From NCBI RefSeq assembly GCF_003813965.1, contig NZ_CP033896.1, positions 2,542,001-2,606,000 of the forward strand: 64,000 bases of DNA, read 5' to 3'. The DNA is from Corynebacterium choanae (GTDB lineage Bacteria; Actinomycetota; Actinomycetes; Mycobacteriales; Mycobacteriaceae). The notes under the pieces were generated by a model. It ran no database searches, was not told the DNA's origin, and saw only the letters and a list, made by a program, of their open reading frames with translations. This document shows, piece after piece, positions 36,902 through 46,652 of this stretch. Positions within the stretch are counted from its first letter, which is position 1, and each line of letters begins with the position of its first letter. Made by a program: the position numbers and the translations under genes.

Positions 36902-36951
36902 CACACTCTTGCCTCCACTGGCGATACACACTCTTGCCTCCACCGGTAACA
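36902..36951. repeat. 25-bp tandem duplication between hemY and hemL
   Basis: Copies at 36902-36926 and 36927-36951 share cacactcttgcctccac and then diverge by a few bases. They lie between the hemY stop codon and the hemL start. Confidence 0.75.
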
Positions 36952-36967
36952 CGCACCCTGGTGGCGA

Positions 36968-38380
36968 CTACTGCTGATCGATCAACCGGTCGGCTGCCGC
37001 CCGGGCATCCGCGATCACCGCCGGTACCCCTACCCCGTGCACCCATGCACCGGTGACCGCCACACCAGGCAGCTCCGCCAGCTCGGCGAGGGCTGCCGCC
37101 ACAATCTCACCGTGGCCTGGACCATATTGGGGAATACCCCCAAACCAGCGTTGCACAAAAATCTCTTCCACCCCGTCGGCAACCCCATCAAACCCGGTCA
37201 TGGTCTGCAAATCGGCAAGCGCCCAATCCACCAGCGTATCCTCATCGACCTGCAGCGCTGTTGTATCCCCCAGCCGGCCGAAGGAGGCACGCACCAGCAC
37301 CCCGTCCCGCTGCCCTAGATGCGGCCATTTCATCGACGAGAAGGTAAACGCTTTGGCGTGCAGCGGCTCGTCGGTGGCCACCAAAATCCCGGAATTATTG
37401 GGCAGGCCTGCACCGGTAGCAAACCGCATCGCCACCACCACCGAGGAAGCCAGTTGAATCTGGCGAATATGTTCCACTGCCGCCGGGGCAACCTGTTTCA
37501 GCAGCGACGCAGTCATTGGTGCCGGGGTCGCCACCAGCAGCCGGTCATAGCGTCCATCGGTGGGGGCGCCCTGCAGCACATACTGCTCGCCGTCGACGCG
37601 AATCCCGGTGATAAACGTATCAAGATAAATATCGCCCCGGATCGCATCCGCCAACGCCTCATACACCATCGTATAGCCGCCGGTAAACGAACCAAACACT
37701 GGCCGGGTTTGCGGGGTGGTGTGGGTTTGTTGGGTGCTGCTTGCCCGCCGCATCTCGTCGACAAGTTTGCAGCCAGCCGTCAACGTCACCGGTTTGCCCT
37801 GCTCAACCAGGGTGTCAAAAGCTTTCGCTAACTGGGGCACAGTTGCCCGCAGCCCCAAATCGTCAGCATGTGCCGAATACACCCCACCAAGGAATGCGCA
37901 CACCACATGCTCGACAACCTGCTCACCAAACCGGTCACGCACCAGCTGGCCAACCGAGCAATCCTGGCCAATCTGCCAGTCGATTGGGTCACGCTGCGCT
38001 TCGCTGTCAATCTGCGCTGCAGTGTGCTCATCCACCAGCCCGCCAAGTGCGGCCGACGCCGACGGAATCCCCATCATGGTTTGCTGCGGCATCGGATGCA
38101 GCTTCCCACCGGAATAAATCAACGAACCTGCCGTTGACGGCGACACCATTGCATCAGCTAGCCCTAGGTCGGTGAAATATTCCACCGCATCTTCCCGGAA
38201 CGCTAAATATGCTTCCGCCCCCACATCCACCGGACCGGTTTGAAACGGCACCGTCAACAGTTTCCCGCCGATACGCTCATCGGCTTCAAACACGTCAATA
38301 GTCGCCGCCGGATCCCGGTCGGTGATCTCTTTGGCGGCTACCAGCCCGGCAAGCCCTGCCCCAATCACTGCATATTTCAT
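36968..38380 (-). CDS. hemY: oxygen-dependent protoporphyrinogen/coproporphyrinogen oxidase (HemY/CgoX)
   Basis: The 470-residue FAD enzyme oxidises coproporphyrinogen III (in the Gram-positive branch) or protoporphyrinogen IX. It begins with the dinucleotide-binding motif KYAVIGAGLAGLVAAKEITD, has FEADERIGGKLLTVPF where FAD ribose is bound, and near the C-terminus VTGAWVHGVGVPAVIADARAAAD, which closes the FAD site. The ATG at 38378-38380 is chosen because GGAGAATGA precedes it. It sits between hemE and hemL on the same strand. In this phylum the coproporphyrin-dependent route is general, so CgoX may be the better name. Confidence 0.92.
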   Translation of the reverse strand: MKYAVIGAGLAGLVAAKEITDRDPAATIDVFEADERIGGKLLTVPFQTGPVDVGAEAYLAFREDAVEYFTDLGLADAMVSPSTAGSLIYSGGKLHPMPQQTMMGIPSASAALGGLVDEHTAAQIDSEAQRDPIDWQIGQDCSVGQLVRDRFGEQVVEHVVCAFLGGVYSAHADDLGLRATVPQLAKAFDTLVEQGKPVTLTAGCKLVDEMRRASSTQQTHTTPQTRPVFGSFTGGYTMVYEALADAIRGDIYLDTFITGIRVDGEQYVLQGAPTDGRYDRLLVATPAPMTASLLKQVAPAAVEHIRQIQLASSVVVAMRFATGAGLPNNSGILVATDEPLHAKAFTFSSMKWPHLGQRDGVLVRASFGRLGDTTALQVDEDTLVDWALADLQTMTGFDGVADGVEEIFVQRWFGGIPQYGPGHGEIVAAALAELAELPGVAVTGAWVHGVGVPAVIADARAAADRLIDQQ

Positions 38381-38428
38381 TTCATTCTCCATCCCGTTCG
38401 CTGCTTGACTTCCCACCGCGTGCGGCAT

Positions 38429-39505
38429 CTACTGCTGGTGAATCATCGCCACCGCATCAGTGATCGCCTGCGGATCAGTTGAGGGCAACACCCCATGACC
38501 AAGATTAAAAATATGTCCAGTTGCGTGACCTGCCGCAATCGCGGTGCGTGCCTGTTGGGTAATGAGATTAATCTCTGCCTGTAACGGTTCGGCGCCAGCA
38601 AATAACAGTGCCGGATCCAAATTTCCCTGCAACACTTTCGGACCTGCCGCCGCCGCAATCCGGCTTGCCGCCACATCCAACGGGGTGCGCCAATCCACCC
38701 CCATCACTTCGCTGCCGGCAGTGGCCATAGCAGGCAAAAGTTCACCGGTCGCCACCCCGAAATGAATCCGTGGAATCATTCCAGCCACCGAATCAAGAAT
38801 CTGTTTCGAATACGGCAACACATGGGCGCGATAGTCCCGCTCTGTTAAGAAACCAGCCCACGAATCAAACAGTTGCATCGCATCAATACCGGCGCTCACC
38901 TGGGTGTGCAAGAACCGAATCACCGTGGTGGTGATCCGCTCCATAAGGGCATGCCACACGCTCGGATCGGAGTGCATCAACGCTTTGGTGCGTTCATGAT
39001 TCTTCGACGGTCCGCCCTCGACCAGATAGCTCGCCAACGTAAACGGCGCACCCACAAACCCGATCAACGCCTGCGTATCGCTAAGCTCCTCCAAAATCAG
39101 GGCAATACCTTGCGCCACCTCGTCAATTTCATGGTCGAGCACCGGCAGCGCGGCAACATCGGCAGCAGTTGTCACCGGATTGGCGATCACCGGACCGCGG
39201 CCGGGCACAATATCCACCGCAATCCCGGCGGCTTTCAACGGCACCACAATGTCAGAGAACAAAATTGCGGCATCCACATCGTGGCGGCGAACCGGCTGCA
39301 TAGTGATCTCGGCAAGCAGCGCCGGATCAAAACACGAATCCAGCATCGCAATGCCCTCCCGCACCCGTCGATATTCCGGCAGCGACCGGCCAGCTTGCCG
39401 CATAAACCACACTGGGGTGCGGCTTGGGGTGCGGCCAGCAGCAGCCTCAAGGAACGGGGCGGCAGATAAATTTCGGCGACGGGACTGATCAAGCATACTC
39501 ACCAT
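38429..39505 (-). CDS. hemE: uroporphyrinogen decarboxylase
   Basis: HemE decarboxylates the four acetate side chains of uroporphyrinogen III to give coproporphyrinogen III. The 358-residue product has both PROSITE-type signatures: TPVWFMRQAGRSLPEYR near the N-terminus and GFVGAPFTLASYLVEGG in the first half, with the conserved Tyr and His residues in FNLGHGVLPSTDP at the C-terminus. The start is one of two nearby ATGs (39505 or 39496). hemE and hemY are separated by only about 50 bases, so they are co-transcribed. Confidence 0.95.
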   Translation of the reverse strand: MVSMLDQSRRRNLSAAPFLEAAAGRTPSRTPVWFMRQAGRSLPEYRRVREGIAMLDSCFDPALLAEITMQPVRRHDVDAAILFSDIVVPLKAAGIAVDIVPGRGPVIANPVTTAADVAALPVLDHEIDEVAQGIALILEELSDTQALIGFVGAPFTLASYLVEGGPSKNHERTKALMHSDPSVWHALMERITTTVIRFLHTQVSAGIDAMQLFDSWAGFLTERDYRAHVLPYSKQILDSVAGMIPRIHFGVATGELLPAMATAGSEVMGVDWRTPLDVAASRIAAAAGPKVLQGNLDPALLFAGAEPLQAEINLITQQARTAIAAGHATGHIFNLGHGVLPSTDPQAITDAVAMIHQQ

Positions 39506-39755
39506 AGTGCCTTGGATAGGCACGAAAATGAAACCGGCAATCCCCACTATTCACCCGCCACCATCCCCACATTTCGACGCGACCAGCGTCAACCTTTTGA
39601 TTGATGCGGCATGAAGGCGGCAGCACACCCGGTCGCTAGCAGCCACCTCACTGCCCGATACGGTCACGAAAACAGTCACGCCAACACCGGGCAGCCACCC
39701 CACCAATGCAAGCTTTTATCCAATCCGGCTAGAAGCCCCGCAAAATCCAATTCGG

Positions 39756-42347
39756 CTAAAAACCCCGCACCCGGTTGGAATGCACCTCAATAATTAGCGA
39801 GGAGGCGATCATTGCGACCGTAGCTGCCATCGGATGCAAAATACCGGCGACACTCGCGGTAATCGCAACCCCGTTATAAATCCAAGAAATACCAATGTTG
39901 CGATCAACCACCGTCGACACCCGACGAGCCAGCGTCATCAACTCTTGCACCGCGGTGGGATCCGGTCGCAGCAGCACCACATCTGCTTCAGCCACATCAA
40001 CCACCGTGGTGGAGTTCATCAACACCCCCACATCGGCAACCCGCAAACAATCCAACACCGACTCGTCACCGACAAACGCTAAGGTTTCCCCACCAGCATG
40101 CAAACTACGCACCGTCGATGCTTTCTTATCTGGGGCGATACCAGCCAACACCCGATCAATTCCGAGATTGTCGGCGAAGCGGCGCGCCACCGGATAGGTG
40201 TCCCGTGACAGCATCACCGTGTCATAGCCGGCCGCAACCAGCCCACTAATGGTGTCTTGGGCATCATCTTTCAACCGGTCAAACAAGGTGATCACCCCCC
40301 GCACCTTGCCCTGCCAATTCACCACAATAGGGGTGCCGCCGGCAACCGCCGCAGCAGCAATCCGCCCGTCCAAATCGGACAAATCCCGGGGACGCCACAG
40401 CTGTGCCTCTACTGTTTTCAGCGGCTGGCTGCCATCGGGTTGCGGAATCGGAATAGTCACTTTGCCAACATAGTTGCCGTGTTCATCAAAATGGACGTCA
40501 GCAACATCAATCCAATGCGGAGTGGTGTCACTACCGGTGGATCGATCGCGCGCCTCCCGGGCGGCTTTCACCAACGCCTTCGATGCAGGATGCTGCGATT
40601 CGACCGCTAAAGCACCTGCCACAGCGAGCACAAGTTCAGGGTTTTCCCCCGGGGCTGCCGTGATTGTTTCCACGGCCATCTCCCCGGCGGCAAGGGTACC
40701 AACCCGGTTGAAAATAATGGTTTCCACCTCGTTGAGTTGCCGCATGGTTTCCCCATCCCGGATGAAAAATCCATGCTTGACCCCTGATTCGATACCCAAC
40801 CTGGTGGCGATCGACGTCGATAAGGCAAGTGCCACCGGACCTACACAGCACAACACTGCCAAGGCGGTGGCAAACGCCGAGTTGAGATTGCCGCCGATAA
40901 GCCACCACAGCACAAAATCAATCACCGACACACTGATCGCCCCAGGAACCAGCAGGGAGGCGGAACGGGTCGCCAACTGGGCGCTGCGGTTGCCGTAATT
41001 ATTTGATTCCACCAGCCAGCGGCGAATTGCGGCCAGACGGGTTTGGGAGCCGGTGGCGGACACCCGAATTTTCAACGGTCCACCTTCGACCACCGATCCG
41101 GCAAACACTTGCGAGTTCACCTTCACCGGCCCTGATTCCATCCCTGCCATCACCGGACCTGGATGCACCGTTGCTGCGCCACCGATGACCCGCCCATCGG
41201 AAGGGATAGTCTCCCCGGTGCCGACAATAATGTCATCACCCACCCGGATCTCTTGGATTGGCCGCATCATCGGCTGGGCGACTTGCGCATTCGTTTCCCG
41301 CCGCACCACATTGACTGTGGTATGTGGATCAAACGCCGGCCAATGCTCTTCGTCAAGCAGTGACGCCGCAGAAATCCGGGTCACTAACCGACCAAACAGC
41401 AGCAGCACCGTACAGCCGCAGGCAACATCAAGAAACAACTCCCCGGAGGCAAACACGGAGTGTTTCACCGCAAACCATTCCGGGGAGGATTTCCACCCCA
41501 TCTCCCCGGCAGGGGTGGCGGTCAGCAAAATAATCGACCACAGATACGAGATGATAATCGCCGCCGACGACGCCGCATCCAGCGCAGACATGCCGCGCCG
41601 TAAACCAGCAGCAGCCGCCCGGTGAAATGGCCAGGCGCCCCACAACACCACCGGGGTTGCAAGCCCCAGCGACACCCACTGCCAATAGTCGAATTGAAAT
41701 TGTCGATTATAGGCCATGAGCAGCACCGGAATGGTCAACGCCAGCGACACAATCAACCGGGTTGGGGTGATGAGCGCCCGGGCGGTAAACAACACATCGG
41801 TGGGTTCTTGTTCTTTCGGCAGCACCCGCACATCGGGGCGCAAAATACCTTGCTGCCGATCGGCGTGATGCTTTTGCAGCGCGGCCTGCTGCTTCCTGGA
41901 AAGGGAACGCATATTCCAGCCGGGGGCGCGTTTATTCGACAACATGTGCCGGCGGGCAGAAGACTCTAACTGTTGCGCCCGACGGCGCAGCGATGAACCA
42001 GTCAACCAGGCCCGCACCCCGATGGCATCTAACGCATCAATCAGCGAATTCGGATCAACTGTGTCAGGGGCGGAAATCCACGCAGTTCTCGTGGGATACA
42101 CCACACTGGCCTGCACCCCATCAATGCTGGTGAGGGCTTGTTCAATCGCCGGGATTTGGCTGGCGCCGTCGATGGTTTCAATCTCTAAAGCAAACGAAGT
42201 CCATTCGCGGGGAATGATTTTGCCTTCATCATCAACATCAACAACCCGGGAGGAACCGAGTCCTGCTTGTGCAGCAGCAGCTTTCGCATCGGCGATTGCC
42301 TGTTCCACAGCGCTCGCCGCCTGTGTTTGCTCCCCTAGTTCAGCCAT
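39756..42347 (-). CDS. catalytically degenerate heavy-metal (P1B-type) P-type ATPase homologue
   Basis: The 863-residue protein has a P1B P-type ATPase layout: an N-terminal HMA-like ferredoxin fold (about residues 45-115), two extra helices, paired helices around an actuator domain, and a large cytoplasmic P/N domain before two last helices. Key catalytic residues are missing. The phosphorylation motif DKTGT reads NRVGT (IIFNRVGTLAAGEM; Asn at 547, codon 40707-40709). The metal-site CPC/CPx reads CCVGPVALA (about residues 500-504). The hinge GDGxND reads GDESVLDC (about 760), and the actuator TGE is not recognisable. The nucleotide-domain HP dipeptide survives (VESQHPASKALV). It cannot work as an ordinary ATPase. 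It lies 250 bases upstream of hemE, in the heme cluster, suggesting a heme- or metal-related structural or regulatory role (inference). Confidence 0.85.
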   Translation of the reverse strand: MAELGEQTQAASAVEQAIADAKAAAAQAGLGSSRVVDVDDEGKIIPREWTSFALEIETIDGASQIPAIEQALTSIDGVQASVVYPTRTAWISAPDTVDPNSLIDALDAIGVRAWLTGSSLRRRAQQLESSARRHMLSNKRAPGWNMRSLSRKQQAALQKHHADRQQGILRPDVRVLPKEQEPTDVLFTARALITPTRLIVSLALTIPVLLMAYNRQFQFDYWQWVSLGLATPVVLWGAWPFHRAAAAGLRRGMSALDAASSAAIIISYLWSIILLTATPAGEMGWKSSPEWFAVKHSVFASGELFLDVACGCTVLLLFGRLVTRISAASLLDEEHWPAFDPHTTVNVVRRETNAQVAQPMMRPIQEIRVGDDIIVGTGETIPSDGRVIGGAATVHPGPVMAGMESGPVKVNSQVFAGSVVEGGPLKIRVSATGSQTRLAAIRRWLVESNNYGNRSAQLATRSASLLVPGAISVSVIDFVLWWLIGGNLNSAFATALAVLCCVGPVALALSTSIATRLGIESGVKHGFFIRDGETMRQLNEVETIIFNRVGTLAAGEMAVETITAAPGENPELVLAVAGALAVESQHPASKALVKAAREARDRSTGSDTTPHWIDVADVHFDEHGNYVGKVTIPIPQPDGSQPLKTVEAQLWRPRDLSDLDGRIAAAAVAGGTPIVVNWQGKVRGVITLFDRLKDDAQDTISGLVAAGYDTVMLSRDTYPVARRFADNLGIDRVLAGIAPDKKASTVRSLHAGGETLAFVGDESVLDCLRVADVGVLMNSTTVVDVAEADVVLLRPDPTAVQELMTLARRVSTVVDRNIGISWIYNGVAITASVAGILHPMAATVAMIASSLIIEVHSNRVRGF

Positions 42348-42764
42348 GATCGATATCCTTCAACCCGTTTCTCGCCCCTGCCTATACCGCACCCGGCACG
42401 GCACTGTAGGTGGTGGGGAATGTTCCTGTTGGAACTTTACTGCAGCGCCGGCTGTCACTTCGAACCGAAGATCCTGCCTGCTGCAGGCCAGTCATAAGTG
42501 TTCGAATGATCGGCGGGGGTTTTTCAGCCCCTGGCAGCAACATCCCTGATTGTAGAACCAGCCTGAAACAAAACCAGCTGATCAGGAAAACATAGACAGC
42601 GTAAACACCGTCTTACCCTTGCGGCCCTGCCGCGGATCCACCGGGTTGCGGCGACGCACCGGCCGCGGTTCGACGAGGTTGCAGCCCCCTGCTGCGGCTG
42701 CGTTGTTCATCTTCGGCAGTAGCGAGTGCTGCTGGACCACAACGTGCCCGAACCCCGGCAGCGG
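42348..42764. other. intergenic region
   Basis: I see no supported gene in these 417 bases; frames across it are short and without motifs. A promoter for the P-type ATPase homologue is expected at the left end. Confidence 0.4.
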
Positions 42765-43322
42765 CTACCGCTGATGTGGTGACGTGCCGTGGCTGGCGTC
42801 GGTGGTGCCATCTTCCCCATCGATATACGCGGTGACTTCTTTGCGATACAGCAAAATCGCACCGGTGACAGCCAATACACCGACCAGGATCTCGAGGGCG
42901 CCTTGCACCACTGTGTATTGCAGCGGCACCAGACTTACCGCAGCAGCTGGGGAGGCAAATTGCAGCATGCCACGGAACGCGAAGAAGCCGGCAAAATATC
43001 CGAGCAGCAGTCGATAATTTCGGCTTTTCTTCCCCGGAATACGGATGCGTTGCAGCGCAAATGCCGCAAATCCGAGGATTGCCAAGCTCACCAACGTCGC
43101 GACAATAACTGCGAAACGAGCAGCCCACAGTTGGGCGTTTTCACTGAGTTCACCGGCTTGGTTCGACTCTTGCACCAATGTTGCCAACACCGCCGGATGG
43201 GTGAGCTGCACTGTGAGGGTAAACAGTTGGCTGAGCACTTCCACAAGCAACACCACCAGCCACACTTGTCGGCCGAGCCGCAACGGCTCGGGTAAGGATG
43301 ATGGGGGAAGGTGGTGAGACAT
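42765..43322 (-). CDS. hypothetical four-helix membrane protein in the heme cluster
   Basis: The 185-residue product starts at an ATG (43320-43322) with AAGGA five bases upstream. It has about four membrane helices (VWLVVLLVEVLSQLFTLTV, FAVIVATLVSLAILGFAAF, LLLGYFAGFFAFRGMLQF and the region near residue 150) and an acidic cytoplasmic tail ending near ASHGTSPHQR. No family motif is recognised. It lies between hemB and the P-type ATPase homologue on the same strand. A membrane protein occupies a comparable place after hemB in M. tuberculosis (Rv0513), suggesting possible orthology. Confidence 0.75.
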   Translation of the reverse strand: MSHHLPPSSLPEPLRLGRQVWLVVLLVEVLSQLFTLTVQLTHPAVLATLVQESNQAGELSENAQLWAARFAVIVATLVSLAILGFAAFALQRIRIPGKKSRNYRLLLGYFAGFFAFRGMLQFASPAAAVSLVPLQYTVVQGALEILVGVLAVTGAILLYRKEVTAYIDGEDGTTDASHGTSPHQR

Positions 43323-43512
43323 ACAAATCCTTACAACGTCACACTGGTTTCGACACGAACAACGCGAGTCTGTGAACAATACCTAGCAACACCTGTGACC
43401 GGAAAGCAGCAAGCCGGCAGCCGCATAGGTTCCGGCTCGCCGGTGCCCAATGGTTTGCTAGTAGGCAGCTCTCAAGGCGGTTACCGGCATCTATCCGGGC
43501 ACAGGTTGATGG

Positions 43513-44520
43513 TTATCCTTGCAGGCTGCGGGCAGCAGCAAGAGCAAAATAGGTGAGGATCAAATCAGCACCAGCTCGTTTGATGCCCAGCAAGGATTCC
43601 ATCATCACTGCCTGCTGATCAATCCACCCGTTGGCACCGGCGGCATGAATCATCGAATACTCGCCGGAAACCTGATAGGCAGCTACCGGCACCGGGGAGA
43701 TCGCTTTCGCTTGGGCGACAATGTCTAAAGCCGGACCGGCCGGTTTCACCATGACAAAATCGGCGCCTTCGGCAATATCTTGCTCAATTTCTTGCAATGA
43801 TTCCCGGGCGTTCGCCGGATCCTGTTGATAGGTGCGCCGGTCACCTTCCAAACTCGAGCCGACTGCTTCCCGGAACGGCCCGTAGAATGCGGAGGCGTAT
43901 TTCGCCGAATATGCCATAATCGCCACATCGTGATGCCCAGCCTCGTCGAGGGCACGCCGAATCGCTGCGATTTGCCCATCCATCATCCCTGACGGGGAAA
44001 CAATATGGGCACCAGCATCGGCTTGGGCGACCGCCATCTGCTCATATAGCGGCAGCGTGGCGTCGTTATCGACGACAGTTTGCCCAAACCGGTCAGTGTT
44101 CAACACGCCACAGTGACCGTGGTCGGTGAACTCGTCCAAACAGGTGTCGGCCATGATCTGAATCTGGTTGCCGTAGGTTTCCCGCAGGGCGGTGATCGCC
44201 CGGTTTAAGATGCCTTCTGGATCCCAGGCGATCGACCCGTCGGCGGTTTTATCGTCGTCACGGGGCACCCCGAACAGATCAACACAGGCAATCCCTGCTT
44301 CGATCGATTCGCCCACAATATCCACCAGGCTGCTGATGGTGTGCTGATATTGGCCAGGCATTGCCCCGATTTCGCGTGGTGCAGTAATGCCGTCGGCGAC
44401 AAACAGTGGATAGATAAAGTCTGTCGGGTGCAGATGGGTTTCGGCTACCAGTGACCGCATAGATGGACTGGTGCGCAGCCGGCGGGGACGAAACATGGGA
44501 TATGGTGCAGAAAAAGCCAT
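43513..44520 (-). CDS. hemB: delta-aminolevulinic acid dehydratase (porphobilinogen synthase)
   Basis: HemB condenses two 5-aminolevulinate molecules into porphobilinogen. The 335-residue product carries the Cys-rich zinc region [19 protein letters not shown], the first catalytic lysine in [18 protein letters not shown] and the Schiff-base lysine in [18 protein letters not shown]. Length and order fit the family. The start at 44520 fits the conserved N-terminus; a GTG 15 bases upstream is an alternative. It is followed by a small membrane protein and preceded by hemD, on the same strand but about 430 bases from it. Confidence 0.96.
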   Translation of the reverse strand: MAFSAPYPMFRPRRLRTSPSMRSLVAETHLHPTDFIYPLFVADGITAPREIGAMPGQYQHTISSLVDIVGESIEAGIACVDLFGVPRDDDKTADGSIAWDPEGILNRAITALRETYGNQIQIMADTCLDEFTDHGHCGVLNTDRFGQTVVDNDATLPLYEQMAVAQADAGAHIVSPSGMMDGQIAAIRRALDEAGHHDVAIMAYSAKYASAFYGPFREAVGSSLEGDRRTYQQDPANARESLQEIEQDIAEGADFVMVKPAGPALDIVAQAKAISPVPVAAYQVSGEYSMIHAAGANGWIDQQAVMMESLLGIKRAGADLILTYFALAAARSLQG

Positions 44521-44954
44521 GGTGGGGGTCACCAATCTTTCGCAAAACGACGAGTGGACGAGTTGTCACTGGAAACGAGTTATCACTAGGTGAGGCAGGT
44601 TCGCATTAGACAAGCACTGCGAACCGCATCCGTATTCACAATACCGGCGTTTGCTCACTAGCCTGTGGCGTTGCCGGGCAACCGGGTGCCGTGCGCGCGC
44701 GGGTTGCACACTGCTACCTTCGCAGCAGTACTGCGGTGGAATGTTCGCGATGAGCACCCGGTAGCAGGACAGCACCCGGTACCGCCGAAGACCGATGGCG
44801 GCCGGGCACCGACTGGCAACCAGCTTGTGATGTGCCGACCAGTTGGTGGACTGCCGGCTTTTTACCCACCCTGGTGTTCCCGTTTTCACCCCAGCGTGTT
44901 TCCCGCTGCGAAACTTGTGTTCCTGGTTGTCGCAGGCAGGAAAAAGAAACGGGT
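44521..44954. other. intergenic region between hemD and hemB
   Basis: No gene is supported in these 434 bases. It contains a CG-repeat-rich stretch (GTGCGCGCGCGGG near 44692-44703) and probably the hemB promoter. Confidence 0.4.
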
Positions 44955-46652
44955 TTAGCTGGCGGTTTTGCGGCGGGCACGCCGTTTTTTCTTCGGTGGT
45001 GGCAGCTGTCCGGCGGCGCGCAGTGCGGCGACATGATCGGCGAGTGCGTCAACCAAACCGATCACCGAGGCATGTTCGGGGATCACATCAACACGAAGTC
45101 CTAATTCTTCGGCGGCGGCCGCCGTCGACGGGCCGATACAGGCGTTGATGGTGCGCTGATGGGGTTTGCCGGCGATACCGATGAGGTTTTTCACCGTCGA
45201 CGGCGAGGTGAAACACACCGCATCAAATCCGCCAGATTTGATCATTTCCCGGATCTCTGCGGAAGGTGGGGCGGCGCGCACTGTCCGATAGGCGGTGACA
45301 TCGTCACAATCCCATCCGAGTTCGATCAGTCCATCGATGAGCGTGTCGCCGGCAATATCAGCCCGTGGCAACAGCACCCGGGAAACAGGGTCAAGCTCTT
45401 CGTCATATTCAGGAAATACGGCAACCAGGCCGGTGGCGTTTTGCTGTTTCGGATTCGGGGTGAGCTCCGGGGAGATACCTTTATCCCGGATTGCAGCAGC
45501 AGTCTTGTGGCCGACGGCTGCGATTTTCACACCGGCAAGGTCACGGGCATCCAAACCGAATTCGGCCATTTTGTCCCACAGGGCGTTTACTGCGTTGACG
45601 CTGGTTAACACAATCCACCGGTAGCGGCCTTCGACCACACCTTTGACGGCTCGTTCCATTTGGGCCGGATTGCGGGGTGGTTCCACACTGATAGTGGGTA
45701 CTTCCTGTGGGATAGCACCGTGGGTGAGCAGTTTCGTCGACATCGGTCCTGCTTGTTCTTTGGCACGCGGGACAAGTACCCGCCACCCGTAGAGCGCCCG
45801 GTTTTCCCACCAGGAATATTTACTGCGGCTATCGACCGACACTCCAACGACGACGAGGAGGGTGCCGGGAAGTTCGGCGTCGAGTTTCCCCAGTGTCGCC
45901 AAGGTGACGTCAAAGGTGCGCTGCAGGCGGGTTGCCCCGTGCACGGTGACCGACGCCGGGGTGGTGGTTGATAGTCCACAGCTGGTGAGTTGTTTGGCGA
46001 TGTGTGGCAGCTGTTCGGCGGTGGCTTGCAGCATCATCGGCTGCGGTCCGCTGGCTAACTGTTCCCAGTCAACTTCCCCATGGGTGAGGTCTGTTTCGGT
46101 GAAGGTTGATCCAAGCGCAATACCGGCGAAGGCGGGTACGGTGGCCGGCACCGGCATGCCAGGGACGATCTGAAAATCGATCCCAGCTTCGGCGACGGCG
46201 TTGATTTCTGCGAGGACCCGATCGTTGGTCAGCGGGTTTCCGGTGACGAGCCGTACAACATCTTCGCCGCTTTCCACCATGGGGCGAACAGCGGTGACGA
46301 TCCACGCCGGGTCGGCGACCACGGTGCACTCTTCCACATAGGTGATGTGGGCGGCTGTCGGCAGGGGTGGGCGGGCGGGTTTTTTCCGGCTGCCGCCGTC
46401 GGCTGCCTGTTCACAGGCTTGTTGATATTCGCTTTCGACTTGATCGATGAGTGCTTGAGGTACTGCGAGTTCTTCGGCAAGCAGGTCGGTGATGGCGTCG
46501 TGGACGGTGTCATCGACGAAGGCGGTCGCCGTGTTGGCCAGTACTTCCCGGGCGCGTACTGTCAGCAAATCCGGGTTGCCGGGGCCGGCGCCGACAATAA
46601 TGAGGGTCCCGGGGGCTGGCGGCGCAGCAGAGACCAATCGGTCGGAAGTCAT
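44955..46652 (-). CDS. hemD: fused SUMT-like / uroporphyrinogen-III synthase (HemD)
   Basis: The 565-residue protein joins a tetrapyrrole-methylase-like domain (residues about 15-260, opening IIVGAGPGNPDLLTVRARE) to a uroporphyrinogen-III synthase domain (about 270-540, opening WRVLVPRAKEQAG and containing TSVNAVNALWDKM and FTSPSTVKNLIG). A lysine-rich tail ends KKKRRARRKTAS. The methylase loop that reads GDPxxFGRG in active SUMT enzymes reads TGNPLTNDRV here, so methylation activity is doubtful. Rv0511 has the same fusion and about the same length. A strong terminator separates it from hemC, so it has its own promoter. The ATG at 46650-46652 is preceded by AAGGATCG. Confidence 0.9.
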   Translation of the reverse strand: MTSDRLVSAAPPAPGTLIIVGAGPGNPDLLTVRAREVLANTATAFVDDTVHDAITDLLAEELAVPQALIDQVESEYQQACEQAADGGSRKKPARPPLPTAAHITYVEECTVVADPAWIVTAVRPMVESGEDVVRLVTGNPLTNDRVLAEINAVAEAGIDFQIVPGMPVPATVPAFAGIALGSTFTETDLTHGEVDWEQLASGPQPMMLQATAEQLPHIAKQLTSCGLSTTTPASVTVHGATRLQRTFDVTLATLGKLDAELPGTLLVVVGVSVDSRSKYSWWENRALYGWRVLVPRAKEQAGPMSTKLLTHGAIPQEVPTISVEPPRNPAQMERAVKGVVEGRYRWIVLTSVNAVNALWDKMAEFGLDARDLAGVKIAAVGHKTAAAIRDKGISPELTPNPKQQNATGLVAVFPEYDEELDPVSRVLLPRADIAGDTLIDGLIELGWDCDDVTAYRTVRAAPPSAEIREMIKSGGFDAVCFTSPSTVKNLIGIAGKPHQRTINACIGPSTAAAAEELGLRVDVIPEHASVIGLVDALADHVAALRAAGQLPPPKKKRRARRKTAS

